This document shows, piece after piece, positions 6,326-11,673 of a stretch of DNA of 11,673 nt. The first letter of the stretch is position 1. Each line of letters begins with the position of its first letter. The notes under the pieces were generated by a model. It saw nothing but the letters and a program-made list of their open reading frames with translations, ran no database searches and was not told the DNA's origin. Location: contig DXEQ01000012.1 in assembly GCA_019114885.1 (NCBI GenBank), forward strand, positions 1-11,673, given 5' to 3'. Both the position numbers and the translations under genes were made by a program. Source of the stretch: Candidatus Anaerobutyricum stercoripullorum (GTDB lineage: Bacteria; Bacillota; Clostridia; Lachnospirales; Lachnospiraceae).

Positions 6326-6790
6326 ATGGATAAAATTGATAAAAAAATCATAGCATTATTACAGGAAAACGCCAGATATCCTCTAAAATATCTGGCACAG
6401 CAGGTCTACCTCTCCTCCCCTGCCGTCTCCGCCCGCATTGAACGACTGGAGAAAAGCGGTGTGATCACCGGCTATCATGCCGCCGTGGACCCGATCACCC
6501 TCGGTTACCACATCACCGCCTTCATTAATCTGACGCTGGACCCGAAACAAAAGGGAGAATTCTATCCCTTCGTCACAGAGTGTCCGAACGTCCTGGAGTG
6601 CAACTGTGTCACAGGGATGTACTCCATCATGCTCAAGGTGGCCTTTCCCAGCACCATGGAACTGGACACCTTCATCGGACATCTGCAGCAATACGGCAAC
6701 ACGCAGACGCAGATTGTCTTCTCCACCGCAGTGCCGCCCCGCGGCATAAAGCTTCCGGAGGAAGAGGAATCTGAGAAGGAGGAGCGCTGA
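6326..6790 (+). CDS. Lrp/AsnC family transcriptional regulator
   Basis: DNA-binding regulator that responds to amino acids, usually as a dimer or octamer. The 154-residue length is normal for the family. Residues 1-50 form the winged helix-turn-helix: MDKIDKKIIALLQENARYPL opens as in AsnC/Lrp, and LSSPAVSARIERLEKSGVI is the recognition region. Residues about 60-140 form the RAM ligand-binding domain, with the family glycine in VTGMYSIMLKV; the usual GxYD-type motif reads GMYS here. The tail is acidic (EEEESEKEE). The start at 6326 is chosen from GGAGG (6313-6317), 8 nt upstream, and from homology; the frame is open further upstream but through the gdhA terminator. It lies between gdhA and converging tsf. 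Regulation of gdhA and of itself is a reasonable inference. Confidence 0.9.
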   Translation: MDKIDKKIIALLQENARYPLKYLAQQVYLSSPAVSARIERLEKSGVITGYHAAVDPITLGYHITAFINLTLDPKQKGEFYPFVTECPNVLECNCVTGMYSIMLKVAFPSTMELDTFIGHLQQYGNTQTQIVFSTAVPPRGIKLPEEEESEKEER

Positions 6791-6793
6791 AAC

Positions 6794-6828
6794 AAGCCAT
6801 CGCAGCGCGATCCTCAGGAAGCTTTTTT
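6794..6828 (+). terminator. Possible weak terminator after lrp
   Basis: AAGC (6794-6797) can pair with GCTT (6821-6824), enclosing ATCGC-agc-GCGAT and CCTcAGG, followed by six T (6823-6828). The outer stem is only 4 bp, so this is tentative; the stronger terminator is at 6854-6899. Confidence 0.3.
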
Positions 6829-6853
6829 ACACAAAATGCGCAGTTTCCCGCAA

Positions 6854-6899
6854 AAAAAGAGCCAGGTCAGCGAACAAGTTCGCTTTCCTGACTCTTTTT
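6854..6899. terminator. Bidirectional terminator between lrp and tsf
   Basis: The arms 6854-6875 and 6878-6899 form a 22-position stem with three mismatches. The inner part GCGAAC/GTTCGC and the outer part AAAAAGAG/CTCTTTTT are perfect. The T-run on the right serves lrp (plus) and the A-run on the left serves tsf (minus), 30 nt after the tsf stop codon. Confidence 0.9.
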
Positions 6900-6929
6900 G
6901 TATATCTTTGTCGCGCGTATGCCGGGCGA

Positions 6930-7862
6930 TTACATTCCCATCTGAGCGGCAACTTCTGCTGCAAAATTCTCCTGTTTTTTCTCGATACCTTCGCCGGTTT
7001 CCATGCGGACAAAGCCCTTGATGGTAACCTTTGCGCCGTTGGCCTTGGCAACTTCCTCTACGTATTTGCCTACGCTCTGTTTGCCGTCCTCTGCCTTTAC
7101 ATATACCTGATCAAGCAGACAGATCTCTTTTAACTCTTTGTTCAGACGACCTTTTACCATACCGCTGATGATCTTGTCGTTGGCGTCCGGTTTCTCATTT
7201 CTTGCAGCTGCCATGAGGATCTCTTCCTCTTTTGCCAGATAATCCTGATCTACTTCGGCTCTGCTTGTGTATTTCGGCTTAAGAGCTGCAACCTGCATGC
7301 AGACGTTCTTAGCCATCTCTTTGATCTCGTCGTTAACCACGTCGGATACCACGTCAACTAATACGCCGATCTTGCCTCCCATATGTGTGTAGGAAGCCAC
7401 GAAACCTGCGTCCTCTTTTACCTGCTCGAAACGGCGGATGTTCATGTTCTCGCCGATGATGGCGATCTGTCCTGCCAGAGCCTCTTTTACAGTCTTTGTG
7501 TTGTCGAACTTCCACTCTTCCGCAAGGAAAGCGTCCAGATCAGCAGCCTCTGTATCCATAGCCTGCTCTGCAACCTGTCCCACGTAAGCCTGGAACTTGT
7601 CATTCTTTGCAACGAAGTCTGTCTCAGCGTTAACCTCAACAGCCACTGCCTTGTGTCCGTCCTCAGAAACAAGAACCTTTACAAGACCCTCTGCCGCGAT
7701 TCTGCCGGCCTTCTTCTCTGCTGTAGCAAGACCTTTCTCTCTTAAGAACTCGATCGCTTTATCAAAATCGCCTTCTGTTGCTGTAAGAGCCTTCTTACAG
7801 TCCATCATTCCGGCACCGGTCATTTCACGTAACTCTTTTACCTGTTTTGCTGTAATAGCCAT
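6930..7862 (-). CDS. tsf: Elongation factor Ts
   Basis: Guanine-nucleotide exchange factor for EF-Tu in translation, cytoplasmic, 310 residues. The N-terminal UBA-like domain carries the signature LREMTGAGMMDCKKAL (11-26), and the EF-Tu contact motif TDFVAKND is at 81-88. HMGGKIGVLVDV (160-171) is the conserved core strand of the second subdomain. It is longer than the E. coli protein (283), with extra sequence in the C-terminal dimerisation/core region (about 200-290), as usual for clostridial forms. The start at 7862 (MAITAKQ) is set by GGAGG 8 nt upstream; the frame is open five codons earlier at 7877 but without a suitable site. It follows rpsB on the same strand after a 179-nt gap containing GC-rich hairpins, and ends at a bidirectional terminator. 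Confidence 0.97.
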   Translation of the reverse strand: MAITAKQVKELREMTGAGMMDCKKALTATEGDFDKAIEFLREKGLATAEKKAGRIAAEGLVKVLVSEDGHKAVAVEVNAETDFVAKNDKFQAYVGQVAEQAMDTEAADLDAFLAEEWKFDNTKTVKEALAGQIAIIGENMNIRRFEQVKEDAGFVASYTHMGGKIGVLVDVVSDVVNDEIKEMAKNVCMQVAALKPKYTSRAEVDQDYLAKEEEILMAAARNEKPDANDKIISGMVKGRLNKELKEICLLDQVYVKAEDGKQSVGKYVEEVAKANGAKVTIKGFVRMETGEGIEKKQENFAAEVAAQMGM

Positions 7863-7967
7863 TTTATTTTCCTCCAATAGATAAAGTATGGTATGGTGTC
7901 AACATACAGGGCCTCTCTCCGCTGTGTCCGCAGAAAGAAGCGCAGCTGCCGGCACGCTCTTCCCGCT

Positions 7968-8016
7968 GCGGCCAGACAGGCCGCGCAAAAAGGCCCCGGC
8001 CTGCAGGAATGCAGGC
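7968..8016 (-). promoter_or_regulatory. GC-rich hairpin cluster between rpsB and tsf
   Basis: On the minus-strand transcript there is first GCCTGCA-ttcc-TGCAGGC (8016 down to 7999), then AGGC-cggg-GCCT followed by five U (8002 down to 7987), then GCGGCC-tgtct-GGCCGC (7984 down to 7968). The first two share bases 7999-8002, so they cannot form together, as in an attenuator. The terminator-like stem is only 4 bp, so any effect is probably partial. It may set the ratio of S2 to EF-Ts. The rest of the 179-nt gap holds no gene. Confidence 0.4.
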
Positions 8017-8041
8017 TGAGGCGTATAAAACTGCACGGGAA

Positions 8042-8776
8042 TTATGCTTCTGCCTCTGCAGCTTCCTCTTCTTCTTCCGCAACCTCTGCATCCTGTCCCT
8101 GATTGCCTTCGATCACTGCGTCAGCCATCTTGGAAACGATCAGCTTAACCGCACGGATAGCGTCGTCATTTCCCGGGATAACGTAATCTAACTCTTCAGG
8201 GTCACAGTTCGTATCACAGATACCAACTAACGGAATGCCAAGAGTGTGCGCTTCCTGAATACAGATTCTTTCTTTTCTCGGGTCAACAACAAAGATCATA
8301 TCCGGAATATCCTGCATCTCTTTGATACCGCCTAAGTTCTTCTCAAGCTTCTCCTGCTCTCTCTTGAGCTGGATAACTTCTTTCTTAGGAAGTACGTCGA
8401 AGGTTCCGTCCTCTGCCATCTCCTCGATCTTCTTAAGACGTGCCACACGGCTCTGGATTGTCTTGAAGTTGGTGAGCATACCGCCTAACCATCTCTGATT
8501 TACGTAGTACATTCCGCATCTCTCGGACTCGTTCTTGATGGAATCCTGTGCCTGTTTCTTTGTACCAACGAAAAGAATCTTTCCGCCGTCAGCAACACAG
8601 TCTCTGATCGCATTGTAAGCCTCATCCACCTTGCCTACAGACTTCTGTAAGTCGATGATGTAGATGCCGTTACGCTCTGTGTAAATGTACGGAGCCATTT
8701 TAGGGTTCCATCTTCTTGTCTGATGTCCGAAATGAACACCGGCCTCGAGTAACTGTTTCATTGAAATTACACTCAT
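8042..8776 (-). CDS. rpsB: 30S ribosomal protein S2
   Basis: Structural protein of the small ribosomal subunit, 244 residues. Family signatures are clear: MKQLLEAGVHFGHQTRRWNPKM (6-27), RNGIYIIDLQKS (35-46), RWLGGMLTNFKTI (95-107), PDMIFVVDPRKE (158-169) and IPLVGICDTNCDP (181-193). The C-terminus is a strongly acidic Glu/Ala tail (229-244). The start at 8776 is set by AGGAG (8784-8788) 7 nt upstream; the longer open frame to 8866 covers the leader and lacks a ribosome site. It has its own promoter (8946-8974) and a long leader, and is followed by tsf in the usual rpsB-tsf order. Confidence 0.97.
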   Translation of the reverse strand: MSVISMKQLLEAGVHFGHQTRRWNPKMAPYIYTERNGIYIIDLQKSVGKVDEAYNAIRDCVADGGKILFVGTKKQAQDSIKNESERCGMYYVNQRWLGGMLTNFKTIQSRVARLKKIEEMAEDGTFDVLPKKEVIQLKREQEKLEKNLGGIKEMQDIPDMIFVVDPRKERICIQEAHTLGIPLVGICDTNCDPEELDYVIPGNDDAIRAVKLIVSKMADAVIEGNQGQDAEVAEEEEEAAEAEA

Positions 8777-8939
8777 GTCAATTCTCCTTTTTTGTTTGTC
8801 TTCCGTCGTCTTCATATTCCTCAGCCACCTGCAAGACTCCACGCAAAAGCGAGACAGCCCAGGCACACCGACCGACAGAATCCGACGACGTGTGTTTTAT
8901 CCGACTGCGCAAACCGCAGCCTGATGGTCACTTTTTACC
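8777..8939 (-). promoter_or_regulatory. Long rpsB 5' leader
   Basis: From the predicted start of transcription (about 8939) to the rpsB ATG there are about 160 nt without a gene. Possible stems are CTGCG/CGCAG (8905-8909 with 8915-8919) and CACAC/GTGTG (8864-8868 with 8890-8894). A leader of this length before a ribosomal protein gene is compatible with autogenous control by S2, known in other bacteria, but I do not recognise a described motif here. Confidence 0.45.
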
Positions 8940-8945
8940 GAAGGT

Positions 8946-8974
8946 AGTATATCATAGAAAAAATGGGTTGGCAA
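8946..8974 (-). promoter_or_regulatory. rpsB-tsf promoter
   Basis: On the minus strand TTGCCA (8974 down to 8969) and TATACT (8951 down to 8946) are separated by exactly 17 nt, and TGA directly precedes the -10, giving an extended -10. This is a strong SigA-type promoter. Its -35 lies at the edge of the terminator stem for the upstream gene. Confidence 0.8.
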
Positions 8975-9002
8975 GAAATTTTTCACACTGCCAGCCCATT
9001 TT
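8960..9002 (-). terminator. Terminator of the codY/DUF262 unit
   Basis: The arms 8989-9002 and 8960-8973 form a 14-bp stem with one G-U pair around a 15-nt loop. On the minus transcript the 3' arm runs into a series of U (TGCCAACCCATTTTTTC). It lies 83 nt after the DUF262 stop. The 3' arm contains most of the rpsB -35 hexamer. Confidence 0.8.
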
Positions 9003-9003
9003 C

Positions 9004-9047
9004 CGTACATTTGTTACTGTTTGCGCGGCGACCAGTAACGTACATTT
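9004..9047. repeat. Inverted repeat flanked by short direct repeats
   Basis: GTTACTG (9013-9019) and CAGTAAC (9033-9039) form a perfect 7-bp inverted repeat around a 13-nt GC-rich loop. The nonamer CGTACATTT occurs at 9004-9012 and again at 9039-9047, so the inverted repeat is bracketed by direct repeats. It lies between the DUF262 stop and the terminator stem. Function unknown: possibly an operator, an mRNA 3' element or a small mobile remnant. Confidence 0.55.
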
Positions 9048-9084
9048 TATAATATATGTATCATCCGCATTGCTGCAATCCCGC

Positions 9085-10860
9085 TTATAATGATTCGTAA
9101 TGCTTCCGGATTCTCTGTGCCATCTTTTTGCGTCTTAACGCGAGGATCTGCGGCACATTGTCAGCGTCAGCCAGGAAAATGTCCTCCGGAATATCATTGG
9201 CGGCAAGGGACGAGGCGATCTCTTCCTCCGACAGGTGCGCAAGAAGGTCTTCCCGGTAATCGGCCGGAGACTTTCTTCTGACGATTCCCCGCACCTCTCT
9301 GGAAATATAGGTGATGTTCGCCACCTGTCCGTAAGTCTCTCTTGTCTTGAATCCGCACCGTTCCAGATAAGCCTTCGGGAGAATCTGGTACGCCTCCGCT
9401 TTGGCGGCGTAGAGTCCGCCCGTGGTCTCGCTGCGGCTGTAGAGAGACTGCGTGCCATCGGCTGTCTGTGCCGCCAGATAAGCCAGATACTGCGCCGTGC
9501 GGGCCGTGGTGGAAGCGAACTTCTCCGGCAGTACGGATTCAAAAAATGTATCGTTCAGCCGCAGTTCTTCAATCTGGCGCAGATAACCCTCCATGCCCGC
9601 CTCTCTGATCTCCTTATAATCACGCATGACCACGGTATCCGGCGCGCTCTGATAATGACCGGTGATCAGACACATGGTCATCCATCTGCCGATCAGACTG
9701 TCTTTTTTCTCCGAAGGGACTCCTGCCATGTCCATGAGCAGATACATGGCATAGCAGTAATTGAGCACTGCCTGGGAGTAGACCAGCCGCTCACAGGAAT
9801 AACCCGCACGGGCAAGCGCCCGCATAAATCCTCTGTAATTATCCTCGCGGACAAAAGCCTTCACTCCGGCGCCCAGAATCGCAAAGGACTCTTCCGCCAG
9901 CTTTTTGGATATCTCTCCTCTGCCGGACACCTTGCCGGACAGCAGGTTCACCAGATCGCCGATCTTGCTCTTCCCGAATCCCGCGATCAGCACCACCTTG
10001 AGGACGTCCGCATAGGAAGGCACATAGAGGAACTCTTCTCCCTGCCCAAGCCAGCCGAGGAGCTTCCCGTATTCCGTCTCCATGAATTCTGTCTCATTCT
10101 GAGCAAGGATCGACATGAAGGACGGTTCCTTGATCAGGTGACAGAAATAATCAATGCAGTTGCGGATCAGATCTCCGTCATACTGCTCGTTGACCGATAT
10201 CTTTGACATGGCAAAATCCTCCTGGTTGAGAGGCTTGCCCTGCAGATTGATCCGGATAAAGATCTCGGACACCACATCGATATCCAGCAGGAAGGAAAGT
10301 TCGATCACACCGACCTGATGCTTGACAATCCCTTTCAGCTGGTCGATGGCTCCCTCCAGTCTGGAGGTATCCAGTTCCGGATTCCTGTCTTTATATTCTT
10401 TTTCAAACTTGCGGAAAGAGAAATCCCTGCGGAACAGAACAGAGATATCCGGAATCCATCCCGGTTTGTCCTCGTAAGTACCGTCATTGACCGCAAACTT
10501 TTCCTCTCCCGGCTGCGCCAGCGGGAAAAACGCGATTCTAATCCGGTGTGATCTGTACTGGGCGTCCAGCACCTTTTTTCCGAGCAGGGCCGCCATGAGC
10601 GCCGTGACTCTCTGCTGACCGTCAATCAGTATCTTTTTCGTGCCGCCTTTCCCGAAGCCCCGGATCCGGACCTGAGAATTCTGCCATACTATGAGATATC
10701 CGATGGGATATCCTTCATAAAGAGAGTCGATCAGATCCCTGACCTCCTGGCCTTTCCAGACAAAGGGCCTCTGAATCTCCGGAATGGCGATCTGCGCATT
10801 CTCCACATAGCCTAAAATCGTATTGACTGAATACTGGGTTATCTTATAATTATCCGACAT
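9085..10860 (-). CDS. DUF262 (GmrS/ParB-like) protein with degenerate HNH region
   Basis: The 591-residue protein has the DUF262 N-terminal fold: IPEIQRPFVWKGQEVRDLIDSL (26-46), GYPIGYLIVW (50-59), the nucleotide-handling motif DGQQR (80-84) and FIRINLQGKPLNQEDFAMSK (201-220). A helical middle (230-450) includes RWMTMCLITGHYQSAPDTV, seen in this family. DUF262 proteins include GmrSD-type restriction enzymes and other phage-defence nucleases, usually with a C-terminal DUF1524 HNH nuclease. Here the matching C-terminal segment reads AYQILPKAYLERCGF (490-504) and GQVANITYIS (511-520), where family members commonly have HHIFPK, so the metal-binding histidines seem lost. A GTP/NTP-dependent non-nuclease or regulatory role is possible. 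It starts 32 nt after codY with AAGGAG 7 nt before its ATG, so it is likely co-transcribed with codY. It has its own downstream terminator. Exact function unknown. Confidence 0.8.
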   Translation of the reverse strand: MSDNYKITQYSVNTILGYVENAQIAIPEIQRPFVWKGQEVRDLIDSLYEGYPIGYLIVWQNSQVRIRGFGKGGTKKILIDGQQRVTALMAALLGKKVLDAQYRSHRIRIAFFPLAQPGEEKFAVNDGTYEDKPGWIPDISVLFRRDFSFRKFEKEYKDRNPELDTSRLEGAIDQLKGIVKHQVGVIELSFLLDIDVVSEIFIRINLQGKPLNQEDFAMSKISVNEQYDGDLIRNCIDYFCHLIKEPSFMSILAQNETEFMETEYGKLLGWLGQGEEFLYVPSYADVLKVVLIAGFGKSKIGDLVNLLSGKVSGRGEISKKLAEESFAILGAGVKAFVREDNYRGFMRALARAGYSCERLVYSQAVLNYCYAMYLLMDMAGVPSEKKDSLIGRWMTMCLITGHYQSAPDTVVMRDYKEIREAGMEGYLRQIEELRLNDTFFESVLPEKFASTTARTAQYLAYLAAQTADGTQSLYSRSETTGGLYAAKAEAYQILPKAYLERCGFKTRETYGQVANITYISREVRGIVRRKSPADYREDLLAHLSEEEIASSLAANDIPEDIFLADADNVPQILALRRKKMAQRIRKHYESL

Positions 10861-10892
10861 GGTGTTACTCCTTCATCCTATCGTAGTCTTAT

Positions 10893-11663
10893 CTAATGTT
10901 TCATTTTCTTCAGTTCATCAAACACAACATCATTCAGCACTTTGATATAGGTTCCCTTCATACCGGAGGAACGGGACTCAATCACTCCCGCGCTCTCAAA
11001 CTTCCGAAGGGCGTTCACGATGACGGACCTTGTGATTCCCACTCTGTCAGCAATCTTGCTGGCCACAAGAATCCCCTCTTCTCCGTCCAGCTCATCAAAT
11101 ATGTGCTGGATGGCCTCCAGTTCTGAGAAGGACAGCGTGGAGATCGCTGACTTGACGATGGACACCTTCCTGGTCTCCTCCGCATTCTCCTCATTGACAG
11201 AACGCATCATCTCAAGACCGACCACCGTAGTGCCGTATTCGATCAGAATGATATCGTCGATCTCATAATGTTTCTCTTTCCGATACATGAAAACGGTTCC
11301 CAGTCTCTCCCCGGCAATATCGATCGGAGTGATAATTGCCTGATACTCGGAAATGTCAGATAATTCAAATCCCAGCGTCTCAAGATTCACATTCTCTTTT
11401 GTCGATAAAACTCCGAGGAGTCGCTCATTGAGCAATGGATCGATATACTCTCCTACCTCGTTATTGATCAGTTCATTGATCGTCTCAATATCCGGCCGGT
11501 CCTTAATGCCCAGAACCTTTCCCTTCTTGCTGATGACAAGCACGTTGGAATCAAGGATGTCGCTGAGCACCTCGCAGATGTCGTTGAATACTACTTTGTG
11601 AGAGTTGTTATTGTGCAGCAGTTTATTAATTTTTCTCGTTTTATCAAGCAATTGGACACTCAT
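10893..11663 (-). CDS. codY: GTP-sensing pleiotropic transcriptional regulator CodY
   Basis: Global regulator of Bacillota that binds branched-chain amino acids and GTP and represses nitrogen, amino-acid and stationary-phase genes in rich conditions. Length 256, against about 259 in Bacillus subtilis. Residues 1-155 form the GAF-type effector domain, which begins MSVQLLDKTRKINKLLHNN. The linker helix follows, then the winged helix-turn-helix in which ASKIADRVGITRSVIVNALR (201-220) and the wing GMKGTYIKVLND (234-245) are almost identical to the Bacillus protein. The gene is complete: GGAGG at the very end of the window lies 5 nt before the ATG at 11663. Its promoter is outside the window. No terminator separates it from the DUF262 gene. 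gdhA and the ABC operon in this window are possible targets. Confidence 0.97.
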   Translation of the reverse strand: MSVQLLDKTRKINKLLHNNNSHKVVFNDICEVLSDILDSNVLVISKKGKVLGIKDRPDIETINELINNEVGEYIDPLLNERLLGVLSTKENVNLETLGFELSDISEYQAIITPIDIAGERLGTVFMYRKEKHYEIDDIILIEYGTTVVGLEMMRSVNEENAEETRKVSIVKSAISTLSFSELEAIQHIFDELDGEEGILVASKIADRVGITRSVIVNALRKFESAGVIESRSSGMKGTYIKVLNDVVFDELKKMKH

Positions 11664-11673
11664 AGAAACCTCC

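Noticed and set aside
9048..9053. TATAAT as a plus-strand promoter
   Set aside because: No -35-like hexamer lies at the right distance and the downstream DNA is antisense to the DUF262 gene.
9235..10206. Long open frame on the plus strand (323 codons)
   Set aside because: It lies wholly antisense to the DUF262 gene, has no good ribosome site, and its translation has no recognisable domain; the minus-strand frame carries clear family motifs.

Overview
The window looks like chromosome from a member of the Clostridia, most likely a Lachnospiraceae-type Bacillota. The reasons are the near-canonical CodY, strong AGGAGG-type Shine-Dalgarno sites before every gene, the codY/rpsB/tsf grouping, the small hexameric-type glutamate dehydrogenase, and the moderate GC of the coding regions. 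No mobile element, CRISPR array, tRNA or rRNA is visible. Most of the window is ordinary chromosomal content. The more unusual parts are short repeats and regulatory DNA between genes, and one DUF262 gene between codY and rpsB.

Layout from left to right. (1) A PHP-domain histidinol-phosphatase-like gene (74-892, +). (2) A short intergenic stretch with four 32-bp imperfect tandem repeats that run into the 3' end of the next gene. (3) A three-gene minus-strand operon (4407 down to 1050) encoding an ABC ATPase, an ABC-2 permease and a membrane-anchored GldG-like protein. (4) A divergent AT-rich control region (4408-4786) with a clear gdhA promoter and a candidate CodY box. (5) gdhA (4787-6121, +) and its terminator. 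(6) An Lrp/AsnC regulator (6326-6790, +) preceded by three 19-bp tandem repeats. (7) A bidirectional terminator shared with the converging tsf gene. (8) The minus-strand series codY, DUF262 gene, rpsB, tsf (11663 down to 6930). rpsB has its own strong promoter, whose -35 element lies inside the terminator stem of the upstream DUF262 gene.

Functionally there is a nitrogen and amino-acid theme. CodY senses branched-chain amino acids and GTP, Lrp-type proteins sense amino acids, GdhA assimilates ammonia into glutamate, and the PHP phosphatase probably serves histidine synthesis. Translation genes (S2 and EF-Ts) sit beside them. The GldA/F/G-like transporter has no known substrate. The DUF262 protein keeps the N-terminal DGQQR motif, but its C-terminal HNH-like region appears to have lost the catalytic histidines. 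It is spaced as if co-transcribed with codY.
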